The translations under genes and the position numbers were made by a program. Below the pieces are notes generated by a model. That model searched no databases. It saw only the letters and a program-made list of their open reading frames with translations, and was not told the origin of the DNA. 64,000 nt of DNA from Dactylonectria macrodidyma (Eukaryota; Ascomycota; Sordariomycetes; Hypocreales; Nectriaceae), in contig JAGMUV010000009.1 in the NCBI GenBank assembly GCA_020744425.1, positions 1,178,001 through 1,242,000 on the forward strand, given 5' to 3'. This document shows, piece by piece, positions 54,001-64,000 of the stretch (positions are counted from its first letter, which is position 1; every line of letters begins with the position of its first letter).

Positions 54001-54339
54001 GACAGATGTTTCCTACACTTGGTTGGGTGAATGGAATCATGTGCCAAACAACAAACGGCGATGTTGTCAGAGTGGTGTGTCGTGAACTCGCGATGGAGTT
54101 TGATGCCCGAGGCAATGAGATAAGATGGATAGATGGAGTAATCTGAGAAGGCCGTGGGTCGGCTTTCCTCCATGGCCTAATCGAGGAAACAGTCTGCAAG
54201 GATTACGTTGTCAGAATGGTTGGTCGGGATGGGTTTCGGTATCTGATGCTACGATGTGGAATGGATAGCTCGAGAGTTTTGTGCGCTTTTGTTCCATGTT
54301 GTATTAAGCAGACCAAGATAGTCCGGGGTATATACGCTC
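54001..54339. other. Convergent intergenic
   Basis: The 3' flanks of the F-box gene and the Zn2Cys6 gene. Nothing else seen. Confidence 0.6.
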
Positions 54340-56913
54340 TTAGACACCGTCCTCCATCATCTTTAGAATTTGATAATTCTGATCAAACCAATTTCCCAAC
54401 TCAAAACTAGGGTTTTCCATGTTCGACACAAGCCCTTCGTCTGCGCCCTCGATACTTCCCATGCCCACTCCAAATCCAACCCCTGGGTTCATCTGCGGGT
54501 TCTGCTGGCTAGGATCAGGCATCTGGAGCATCTGGTTATTAGGCAGCGCGATGCCTGCCTCTTTGAAGAAGGCCTCGTAGCCGCCTTGCGCCTGCCCTGA
54601 CGCTGCGGCTTCCACGTACTTGCACGCGACGTCGTACATGCGCTTGAACAGGTGGAGCTGCTTCTTGTATGCCTCTGGGTAGTCGGGCGGGAGCATCTGC
54701 AACGTCTCGACAACGGCAGCGAGCTTTTCTAGGTGGAGGGGGGCGGCTGTCTCGATGACGTGGCAGAAGATGACGATGAATGGGACAAACGGCGACGAAA
54801 GAAGAGCCCTTGTTTCACGTGTTAATCGTATGGTCCGGGTATTTGATGTCTCCGATAGTGAAGGACTTACCATTGTATGTACAGTTCCAGGACGTCGCCT
54901 TCTATGTCTCGGAGAAGGACGATGCATTTTTTGTGCTCTTCGAGACCACGATTTGCCGTGGCGATGCACTCGTCGCAAAAGGCGGAGGTAGAATACGGTC
55001 CTGAAGGAATACTGCGATAGATGAGAGTTAAATCTGCGAGGTAAGATATTCGGTCGGCTCGTTTCAGGAGCTCGTGCGTGGAGTTTCCGAGAGCGCGACG
55101 GCGGCCCTCGAGATATCGAGTCTACGTGATTTCTAGTCAGCTTTTGTGTCACAACGATCAAATAATGATAACTTACCTCGGCAGGGCTTTCTCCCTCAAA
55201 GACCCTCTGCATTTCCGACGCAAGAGCCCGCGCTCGAGTGACTCGTATACCCTCTGGCTGCAACAGCGCCCCAGGGCTGTAAATATCGTCATAGACCTTG
55301 CCGTGGAGTATGGCGATGTCAATCCACTTGGGCAACACGGCGTCAAGCTGCCCGTCAGCGACTGTTTCGACATCCATGCGCGGAAGTGTGACATCGCAGT
55401 CCCGGATCGTAGAGGAGCGGCCGAGTCGCAGCGCCAGCGTTTTATCTAGCAGGAAGATGCACCAGAAGAGCTTCGTCCTTCGGCGCCTCGTCTCTGGGTT
55501 TTCGGGCTTCAGCGGGACGTCTCGGTGGAAGCCAAGTGCCTGGCTCATCTGCGACGCTGCGGCTACGCAGTTCCATGCCATGGACGGCTTGCTTATTTCT
55601 AGGTAGTATGTTGACTGGGGTCTGTCAGTAAATAGGTGTGACTGAACCAAGATGATTTAACGCACCGCCATGAGAAGAGCTAGTGAAAAGTCCAAGCTCA
55701 TGGGGAGGTTGAACGGCAGGCGGGCCAGGATTGACTCCATATTCCGACGACATAGGAGACCCTGTGATGTAAACTCGTTCTTTCTCGCCTCATCTGCTTC
55801 ACCATTGCCATACTCGATGAGCAGACGCTCCAAACTACAGTTGACGATAATCAAGTCCGCAATGGAGGGTTGGCCGGAGTAGACGGTGAAGAAGTATTCG
55901 ACGAATTGGCCAATAGATTCGAACTCGAGACAACAGAATATCCTCGCTCTGGCAGAACCTAGAAATATGGTTAATGTGCGAGACAGATCCAGGAACAGTG
56001 GTTTGATATTTACTCCGTAGACTTTGGACGGCAGCCATGGCCAGATTGATCGGCGGCATCTGAAGACCATCGACAATAGACGATGGTGGAATAAGTTGAG
56101 CATGTAGTACACGGGACCTTTCACTCCGGTCTTCATTGGTGACGAGAGTCCGACGCAAGGCATCAAGACTCGAAGCCACCTCTTGCGAGATCTTTAGCGG
56201 GTGGTTGTTGTTTACAGCCTGCTGAGCAAAGTTTGTGGCAAAGGTGGCATGGGCTGTTAATGACAACTCGCCCTCATAGTCGGACCCTGAAGCATCCTCA
56301 CTGCTCTGCGTGTGTGGCACCGGCGACGAGTTGAACGAGCCGGGTGTCTTGTGGGCGACGAAGTTGGTCTGGCCCGAGAGTGGGCCATCTTGGGTCTGGG
56401 TGGATGCGAGGCCATTCCTGTCGACAAGGGAACAGATGCGGTCAAGTTTTCGAGAAATGTCGTCAATCTTGTCCTCGCTGAAGAAGTGAAGTTAGCAAAC
56501 TCGAACAAAGAGTGAATTGGTTGTCCGATACTCACTATGAGTTTGATACCAAAGCTCTTTGACGTCTTTGTCGAGGCTTGAAGCCTGCCGGAAATGTGCA
56601 GGCAATCTGCTTCCGGCCGCAGGGACCACACGGCTCCTTTTTGTCACAGCGGACCTAGATGGGGCATGGATGGTCAGTTTTCGCCACGGGACATGATTTT
56701 CGTTTGTCTAGCTGATTGATAAGATGAAGGGTCTTGCAGGAATGAATGGCATTACCTTCCGATGTCGGCATTGCTCGCACTGTTGGGTCTCACAGTCAGC
56801 CAAACCTGAGCAGCTACTTGTGACTTGGCAATTCTCACGGAGAGGATGTGAACTGGAGAAGAGTGGTTGTCAAAGTCGGCCGCCTCTTCGGCGTCAGTGC
56901 CGTCTGCATCCAT
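54340..56913 (-). CDS. Zn2Cys6 transcription factor with fungal_trans domain
   Basis: A nuclear regulator binding CGG-type sites. Eight exons: 56913-56839, 56779-56756, 56654-56536, 56477-56014, 55958-55666, 55614-55177, 55121-54871 and 54808-54340 (710 aa). All junctions keep frame. The DNA-binding cluster has perfect C-x2-C-x6-C-x5-C-x2-C-x6-C spacing. It is split across exons 2 and 3: CEQCRHRK (a 24-nt exon) and VRCDKKEPCGPCGRKQIAC. A linker, a predicted coiled region (DKIDDISRKLDRICSLVD) and the fungal_trans domain follow, with KPSMAWNCVAAASQMSQALG and LFWCIFLLDKTLALRLGRSS as hallmarks. The C-terminal 80 residues are Gln/Asn/Met/Gly-rich and acidic, a likely activation region. It is divergent from the ABC-B transporter, with a CGG-N5-CCG palindrome between the two. 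Confidence 0.92.
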
Positions 56914-57528
56914 GAGAAGAGAGAGAGAGATGAGATGACGACTGAAGGGGGGAGGGGTACGTCAGAACTTGGTCCCAGTGGTAAGGATCTCCGGAGGGTA
57001 TAACTCGAGTCCGGCCCGCTTTCGTGCCTTGCCTGGTTCCGGAGTCCGATTTTCTTCAAAGAGACAGGGGGAAGAAACCGGAGAAAGGATTTGGGATCTG
57101 CCGAAGTCGCTTGTTAAACTAAGGGAAAAAAAATCGAAGTCGTGAGACTTGCGCGCGGCGATCCACATTAAAGTCATCCCATCAGATCTCCGAGGTGGGG
57201 GCTTCGCCATCTCGGAGGTTCCGAGATGCCGGTTTGACTGCTTCAAGGGTCCGCCAAGCTCACCAAAAGAACCCTGGAATGGGCCGCACTCTCGGTGCGA
57301 AGAGTACGGCCGTAGGGTCCGACTTAGAAATGGGTTCATGGGAGGTACCAATTATCAGATGCCTTTAAAAGACGACTGGGGCTTGTCGTGACCGAGCCTC
57401 GGGCTGGTTTTTTTTCTCTTCTTGTTCGGTGTCGCATCTTCTTATTTTTTTTGTTTTGTGTCCGAAACAACTTCTCGACCGTTTCGTCTTTGCGATAATC
57501 CCCACGGGTTTCCCGCTGCGACGACACG
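56914..57528. promoter_or_regulatory. Divergent promoter between the Zn2Cys6 gene and the ABC-B gene
   Basis: 615 bp between the two start codons. It contains a perfect palindrome at 57208-57228 (listed separately), a related half-site CTCCGAG at 57189-57195, and further CGG/CCG triplets at 57308-57320 (CGGCCG, GTCCG). A T/C-rich tract lies just before the transporter start (57409-57455). Confidence 0.6.
57208..57228. promoter_or_regulatory. Perfect 21-bp palindrome, candidate Zn2Cys6 operator
   Basis: The arms CATCTCGGA and TCCGAGATG are exact reverse complements around a GGT spacer. The core is CGG-N5-CCG, an inverted CGG repeat, the classic target architecture of dimeric Zn2Cys6 proteins. 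It lies 295 bp upstream of the regulator's start and 301 bp upstream of the transporter's start, so one site could serve both genes. The binding itself is inferred. Confidence 0.6.
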
Positions 57529-60500
57529 ATGGCAACCACCCCTGTCACCGAGAAACAGGTCGTTTCTGCGACAAACGAAGCCGCAGACTCGCAAAACGAT
57601 GCCGGACCAACAGTGACGTCCCCGGAGGCAGAAGGAGAGGAAGAGGTGGAGGGTGGTTTCAAGAGCTTTATTGTGCGCCACCTTTTCCGCAGCATTTACT
57701 TGCGATTTTGAGCCATCTAATCTGACTGTACCTCAGAGAGTCTTCAATTACGGCCGACCGATCGATTATGTCCTGCTCTTCATCGGCATCGCTGCCGCCA
57801 TCGGATCTGGTGTCGCCCTCGCCATGGTCAATCTTGTCATCGGTCAATTCATCTCCCTAACTAGCAATTACACCACCGGCACCAATCCTCCAGACGACTA
57901 CATGCAGCAAGTGTCCAAGTTTGCGTGAGTCCTGCATACTGCATATTCTATTCCCTGTTGCGGCTTCTTGGCGATCCCACCAGCTAATCAGTGACCTGCG
58001 CCAAGTCTGTACTACGTCTACATCGGCATCGCGCGCCTCGTCTTGACATACGTTTACTCGACACTCTTGACTTACGTCGCCCTCAACCTCACCCGCAACT
58101 TGCGACACCAATACCTTCGCGCTGCACTTGGACAAGAAGTCGGGTTCTTCGACCAGGGCGAGGGAGGCTCCATCTCCATGCAGGCCACCTCCAACGGCCG
58201 CCTCGTCCAATCGGGCATGTCTGAGAAGCTTGGCCAGATCTTCCAGGCTATCGCGACATTCATCGGCGCATTCGTCATCGCCTTTATTAGCCAGTGGAAG
58301 CTGACGCTGATCCTCATCTGCATCCTGCCCGCGCTTCTTATCCTAGTCTTCGTCACCGGAGGCATCGACGCCGGAATCGAAACACAGGTCCTGAAGATTT
58401 ACGCCCAGGCCGGTGCATACGCCGAGTCGGTCATTGGCAGCGTGCGCACTACCCATGCCTTCAGTCTCGGTCCTAGGATGAGTGACAAGTACACGAAATA
58501 TCTCGACGACGCCAAGACTCTGGGTTACAAGAAGAATTTGCTGTACGGCATCATGTTTGGTGGCGAATACTTTGTCATCTTCGCCGGCATGGGCTTGGCT
58601 TTCTGGCAGGGCATCACCATGATCGCTCGGGGAGAGGTGGACGAGATTGGTACTGTTTTCACGTAAGTCCCGACCAACATGTCTAGTTTCTAATTCTACA
58701 CTAACTCATCCTCGAACAGTGTCCTCTTTTCCGTCATCATCGCCGCCTCGACGCTCAACTCCATTGTCCCCCACATGGTCACCTTCAGCCGCGCCGCCAC
58801 AGCTGCAGCTGAACTCTTTGTGCTGATTGACCGAGTCTCCGAGATCAATCCCTTCGACGATTCGGGCGAGAAGCCTACGGATACTGCTGGAGAAATTGAG
58901 CTGGAAGGCGTGACTTTCAGCTATCCTACCCGACCCGATGTTCGCGTGTTGGAGGAGTTCTCGCTGCGAATTCCGGCTGGCAAAGTCACCGCCCTTGTTG
59001 GACCTAGCGGATCTGGCAAAAGCACAATCGTTGGTCTTATGGAAAGATGGTACAATCCGAGCTCTGGCAGCATCAAACTGGACGGCAAGAGCATCGATCA
59101 GCTCAACCTTAAATGGCTGCGCACCAATGTTCGCCTTGTCCAGCAAGAACCCGTTCTGTTTAACGGCACCGTCCTTGAAAATATTGCCAACGGCCTGGTC
59201 GGAACCCAGTGGGAGTCGGAATCGCCAGAACAGAAGCTTCAGCGCGTGCAGGCGGCCGCCAAGAAGGCCTTTGCGGATGACTTCATCCAGGGCCTGCCTC
59301 AAGGCTACGATACCCGCATCGGTGAGAGGGGAGGCCTTCTATCCGGCGGCCAGAAGCAGCGAATCGCCATCGCCCGGTCCATCGTCTCAGAGCCCAAGAT
59401 CCTCCTACTCGACGAGGCGACCAGCGCATTAGACCCTCACGCCGAGGGCATCGTGCAAAAGGCGCTCGACGAGGCGTCCAAGAATCGCACCACCATCACC
59501 ATCGCCCACAAGCTCAAGACGATCCAGGGCGCCGACAACATCGTCGTCATGAAGCAGGGCAAGATCGTCGAGCAGGGAAGGCACGATGACCTCGTCGCTA
59601 TGGACGGCGAGTACGCCACGCTCGTCAACGCGCAGGACCTGTCGTCGGAGAAGACCGAGGCCGCTACGGAAGATACCTCGGAGGAGGGCGAGGAAATCTT
59701 GTCCATCAAACAGACGCAATCACTGGGCAGGCAAAAGACGGCCGACGTTGAAACGGCCGAGGCCTTCCAGAGCCGCGAAGACTTCAACGTTGCGCCTCGC
59801 ACCGGTGTTATTAGGACGATTTGGAAGCTCGTCAGGGCTACTCCCGAGTTGAACACGTGCTACGGAGTGGTTGGTTTGGCATGTCTCGCCGGTGGTAAGC
59901 AACCTCCCCAAGAGTGTGAATTCGTTTTACGCTAACAGTGTTTCAGCTGGATTGTACCCTGGCCAGACGATTCTCATTGGCAAAGTTTTGGATGTCTTTG
60001 GATCGGATGACATGCAAAGCCGTGGAAACTTCATCTCTCTGATGTTCTTCATCATGGCTTGTGCGCTCTTGATCGTCTACGGTGTCTTGGGTTGGGCGAC
60101 CAATATCGTGGCCCAGGTAAGGGTTTCCAGCAATGACTTAATTCCGCAGCTGCTGACTACTCATGGTAGACATTCAGCAAGAAAGTCCGCAGCGACATTT
60201 TCAGTGCCTTCTTGCGCCAAGACCTCCGATTCTTCGATCGTCCTGAAAACACGGTCGGCGCCTTAACAAGCCACATCGACTCTTACGCCCAAGCCATCTT
60301 CGAGTTGATGGGCTTCAACATTTCACTCGTCATTTTCTGCGTCTCCAACGTCCTCGTCTGCAGTATCCTGTCCATCGTTGTCTCGTGGAAGCTGGGTCTC
60401 GTCGGCGTCTTCGCCGGAATCCCCCCGCTGCTGGGCGCTGGCTATCTAAGAATCCGCATCGAAACTAAGATGGACTCTGATATAGATGAGAAGTTCTCCC

Positions 60501-61711
60501 AGAGCGCGTCGGTGGCTTCGGAGACTGTTACGGCGATTCGAACGGTGTCGTCTCTCGCTATCGAGGAGGATGTGCTGCGCAGATACACCCATGAGCTCGA
60601 CACGGCCATTGGCCAGGCAAAGACTCCTTTGTTCAACATGATGATCTGGTTCTCATTCACCCAATCGGTCGAGTACTTCATCCTCGCATTAGGCTTCTGG
60701 TGGGGCTCCAAGCTGGTCTCTAATGGCGAGATTTCATTCTACCAATTCATCGTCTCCTTTATGGGAGTCTACTTTTCCGGCCAGGCAGCAGGTCAGCTGT
60801 TCAGCTTTGCGGGCAGCTTCACCCAGGCCAACTCCGCAGCCAACTACTACTTCTGGATTTGCGGTCTTCAGCCGACGATCCAGGAAACTCAGGAGAACAT
60901 CAACAAGGTACCCAAGGAAGGTTGCAACTCATACAAATTCGAAGATGTGGAATTTTCGTACCCGCTTGCGCCGGACAACCGTGTCTTGAAGGGAGTCTCC
61001 CTCGATGTCGAGCCTGGTCAGTTTGTCGCTTTCGTGGGAGCATCTGGGTGTGGAAAGAGCACAATGATCTCTCTTCTAGAGCGGTTTTACGACCCGACAA
61101 GCGGATCAATCACAATCGACGGCAGTGACTCATTAAGCGACCTCAACCCCCGTGCTTACCGCAGCAGAGTGGCACTCGTTCAGCAAGAGCCGACCCTGTT
61201 CCCTGGCAGCATCCGCGAGAACATTTCCATGGGTATTGACATGGATGTCGTGAACAAGCAGGATGGCCCTGTTACCGTTGACGACAAACTGATCGAGGAA
61301 GCTTGCCGCGCTGCCAACGCGTGGGACTTTGTCAGCTCATTGCCTGAAGGTCTATCCACGCCTTGCGGAACAGGCGGCAGTCAACTATCCGGCGGTCAGA
61401 GACAGAGAATTGCCATCGCGCGTGCCCTCATCCGCAACCCGAGCGTGATTTTGCTAGACGAGGCAACTAGTGCGCTAGACACAGAATCAGAGCGAGTTGT
61501 GCAGGCCGCACTCATGGAGGCATCGTCGACCGGCAAGAGAATCACAATCGCGGTAGCGCACCGTCTGTCCACTGTGAGGACGGCGAACCGCATCTTTGTC
61601 TTCTATGGCGGTCGAATCGTGGAGGCGGGTACGCATTCAGAGCTGATTGCTCAAGGAGGGATGTACAGCAAGATGTGTGAGGCGCAGAGCCTGGACGGTT
61701 CTGCAGAATAG
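57529..61711 (+). CDS. Full-length ABC-B (MDR/P-glycoprotein-type) transporter
   Basis: A multidrug-type exporter with TMD1-NBD1-TMD2-NBD2 architecture. Exons are 57529-57672, 57737-57924, 58006-58662, 58720-59894, 59947-60116 and 60170-61711 (1291 aa), all in frame. Intron 1 uses a GTGCGC donor, restoring KSFI-RVFNYGRPIDYVLLF. NBD1 has Walker A GPSGSGKST, signature LSGGQKQR, Walker B ILLLDEATSALD and H-loop IAHKL. NBD2 has GASGCGKST, LSGGQRQR, VILLDEATSALD and VAHRLSTV. Both sites therefore look catalytically complete. The first extracellular loop has an N-glycosylation site (NYTTG). An acidic linker follows NBD1. The substrate could be a xenobiotic or a metabolite. The head-to-head regulator and palindrome suggest inducible control. 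Confidence 0.96.
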
Positions 61712-62564
61712 CCTTCTATTCAAGGGAACGGAACAGTGGTTGAACAACACCATACTGCGTTATACACGGATATCAAAAAGCACATCATTGGGAGATACCT
61801 TAAGCCAAATCAAGGGGCTATTCGTTATTTTAATAATACACACATGCACCAAGCTCGGTGTGGGATAGCGCTTCCTGACCCCGCTTCTCCTAAGTGATGT
61901 CTATATGATTTTATGTTACCAAAGGCGAGGAACAAATTTATCTTTTTTCTTATAGGCCTCTCCCATTGAAGAGCCGAATGTGTGCCCAGGAAAATAAAGG
62001 CTACGGGGCCTCGGATGGTTTCGGATCCCAGATAACGTTCGGCACATGTCTAGGACGGCATCAACTTTCGCAAGGCGTCGTCGTGCTGGACCACAGTAAC
62101 TTGGCCACAGTAACCTGTTCAAGAACATTTTATTTTTGACAAGTCAGCAAGTACAAGGGCTTTGCCTTGTCTTTAGTCGGTATGAGCCAGCAACCCGCCC
62201 TTGATCGGAGAGCGTATTACAAAGTTCGTCTGTGTGTGTTAGGCGTATAAATTGCTTCATGCGCCGAACACATCCACTGCTACTTTGGTTACCTTGACAT
62301 GCTTCAAGGTGGATAAAAGTAGGGAGCGGATCATGATACAGAACACAATAACAGTAGCGGTCAAAGCCGAATTATCAATCAAATGAGAACTCCGTGTCAA
62401 TCTCCGCGTAGAAAAAACAATCGCTTCCTTTAATAACCCAAGAGGATACAGCACATGGATGCCAGGCTTCGCGGAACGACGCAAGTTTCCACCCAGACCC
62501 AGGCATGAATCCATCTTGGGTAATCCCATTCGTTTCAGTTTTGAGTCTTTTCCTTCTTCCGCCG
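61712..62564. other. Convergent intergenic, 0.85 kb
   Basis: The 3' flanks of the ABC-B and zinc-finger genes. Nothing recognised. Confidence 0.55.
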
Positions 62565-63255
62565 TCATCTCTTACCCTTGCCACAATAATTGATGTGCTC
62601 GACATGGATATCCAAGCTGTCAGGAAAGAAATTGTCAACGATATGGCCGTACTTGCATGTGTAAGGTCTATTTCCATGACACTGGAGCCTCTGAATATGC
62701 GCATAATGTTTGTCTTTCCGGTCGCTGTTACCACAGGGACACAGGTACTGAGGTCCCCGGTGGAAATTCCCGAGGTGTCGTCGCAGCGATCTTCTGCCTT
62801 TTACAGACTGGCAACCTTTATTACCGCAGTGAAAGAAATTGGAGCCTGTGAGATAATTTAATTTGACAATGTGCTGCCCGGAGCTCACATGGTTAGTCAT
62901 TTCTTTGTCTGGTTTGATTTCTTGACTCATGTTGGTAACAGACTGGAGGTCGTCGATGCTGTCTGTCATCGAAGCTGCGCATAAACCCCAGCGTATTATT
63001 TGAAGGCGATGGTGAAGTTTCTGAGGTCTGGTTTGAGAACGAATCCAAATTTGACAGCGGCGAGACGACCTGAGTGTCTTCCAAAAGCGAGGGCGGGCTG
63101 CTTGAGAGTAGGGGAGATGATGAAGGAGACCAAAACTGTTTAGTAGGAAGGAACGTATTGTTGGTAAACCCCTCTCTGGCATGTAATTGATTCGGATTAC
63201 TGTCGCAGTCGATGGCGGTTGGCAGTTGCAAGATAAGTTCATCACACATACCCAT
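62565..63255 (-). CDS. C2H2-like zinc-finger protein
   Basis: Probable exons are 63255-62987 and 62883-62565 (195 aa), joined through a 103-bp intron with GTTTAT donor, CTAAC branch and GAG acceptor, which keeps frame. The N-terminal half is Ser/Pro/Asn-rich (SPSSSPLLSSSPPS). The C-terminal half holds Cys/His clusters: FFHCGNKGC...LRRHLGNFH (C-x4-C-x11-H-x4-H), then YLCPCGNSDRKDKHYAHIQRLQCHG and YTCKYGHIV...LDIHVEHINYC. These match fungal C2H2-type DNA-binding proteins with irregular fingers. The start is uncertain: the frame stays open upstream of 63255 without another ATG, so a further 5' exon is possible. Confidence 0.65.
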
Positions 63256-64000
63256 CTGCTCGCTCAAACTGCCATACGACTCGGACGTTTCATCTCGATC
63301 GGATGAGAGGCTTCCTGTATCATATAAACCGATAGAGATCTGCTATTGGATCTCACTGACGAAGCCAGGGTGTTACTGTATGTGTGTCTGTTATCGCTGT
63401 GCTCCGAAATGCTTAGAACGCCGGGGAGAGGTGCCCGGCACCAAACTCGTGACTTTTGGCGAAGAGGAAACACGAAGTCGTCGCTCCGACGATACTACAG
63501 GGGATACATTGCAACCCCAGAATAAATCGTGGTTCATTCGTGATAGATAGTCGTTATGATAACAACAGTACAGGGGATATATGACAGTCCCAGAAGAAGT
63601 CGTGGGACTCGTGGTGGAGAAGTCGGTGGTTGCGACAACAGTACAAGGGTTGTATAGCAGCCCAGAAGGAATCGCGGTTCATGCGTGACAGGTATGATGC
63701 CTCTATGTGATGACATATCAACGATGAGCATTGATGCCACTTTATCTAGGCGGATGATGATACAAGGCAATCATGTCGAGGGAAGAGGAACGAAAGTGGG
63801 GTGGATCATAAACGGAAATAAATATAATCAAGCCAGAGAACTAGCAAAGAATGGAGTGACTTACTTGAGATAGAGGGTACAAACTACTGAACAACTTAGA
63901 AGCTGCAGAGTGAGACAAATACGAAAATCTGGCCCTCGGACGTTACATCTCTGAGGGCCAAGTAGAAAGGCCCAACAGAGATGTGTTTCCCGTGAAAGTG
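63256..64000. other. Upstream region of zinc-finger gene to window end
   Basis: It contains the degenerate 73-bp tandem repeat at 63498-63716. Short frames around it look like chance. Nothing else recognised. Confidence 0.5.
63498..63716. repeat. Degenerate tandem repeat, three units of 73 bp
   Basis: Units start at 63498, 63571 and 63644. The shared skeleton is CA(G/A)GGG, then a CCCAGAA block, an AATCG or AGTCG block, and a conserved CAACAGTA at the unit 1/2 and 2/3 junctions. The exact 73-bp period is kept although many positions have diverged, so the array is old. Confidence 0.75.

Noticed and set aside
58706..59302. Minus-strand frame opposite the ABC-B first NBD
   Set aside because: Antisense shadow of a strongly conserved ATP-binding domain.

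Overview
The window is nuclear DNA of a filamentous ascomycete (Pezizomycotina). Genes are monocistronic and lie on both strands. Introns are about 48-190 bp, with GTRNGT-like donors and CTAAC/CTGAC branch sites close to the acceptor. Families such as PDR-type ABC-G transporters, LaeA-like methyltransferases, Zn2Cys6 regulators and F-box/ankyrin proteins fit this group. Sordariomycetes is my best guess, from the overall look of the proteins; I could not test it. I recognised no tRNA, rRNA, CRISPR array or intact transposon. Exon coordinates come from splice signals, reading-frame continuity and family motifs.

Left part (1-23 kb): the 3' part of a PDR transporter, a gene-poor stretch with a decayed gene, ESF1 (ribosome biogenesis), a LaeA-like methyltransferase, a membrane acyltransferase-3 protein, a small DUF4267-like membrane protein, a flavin-containing monooxygenase, a Cys-type glutathione S-transferase and an MCT-like MFS transporter.

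Middle (23-43 kb): an Mpv17/PXMP2 protein, a berberine-bridge-type FAD oxidase whose promoter carries a 96-bp tandem duplication, an exopolygalacturonase, an M24-type metalloprotease-fold protein, an Erg6-like methyltransferase, a serine carboxypeptidase, a large F-box/ankyrin protein, a second glutathione S-transferase and a ubiquitin C-terminal hydrolase. They look like a mix of secreted hydrolases, detoxification and redox enzymes and housekeeping genes. I see no polyketide or peptide synthase, so I do not call a biosynthetic cluster.

Right part (43-64 kb): argininosuccinate synthase (11 exons, one of only 5 nt) converges on SmD2 (8 exons, several of 16-31 nt). Next comes about 5 kb of degraded genes with internal stop codons, then an F-box protein. 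A Zn2Cys6 regulator follows, transcribed divergently from a full-length ABC-B (MDR-type) transporter. A perfect 9+3+9 bp palindrome of CGG-N5-CCG type lies between these two and is a strong candidate operator for a regulator-efflux module. The window ends with a zinc-finger protein and a degenerate 73-bp tandem repeat.

The observations most worth following are the regulator/palindrome/ABC-B unit, the microexons of ARG1 and SmD2 with a Gcn4/CPC1 site inside an ARG1 intron, the duplicated promoter of the FAD oxidase, and the gene graveyard at 47-51.6 kb.
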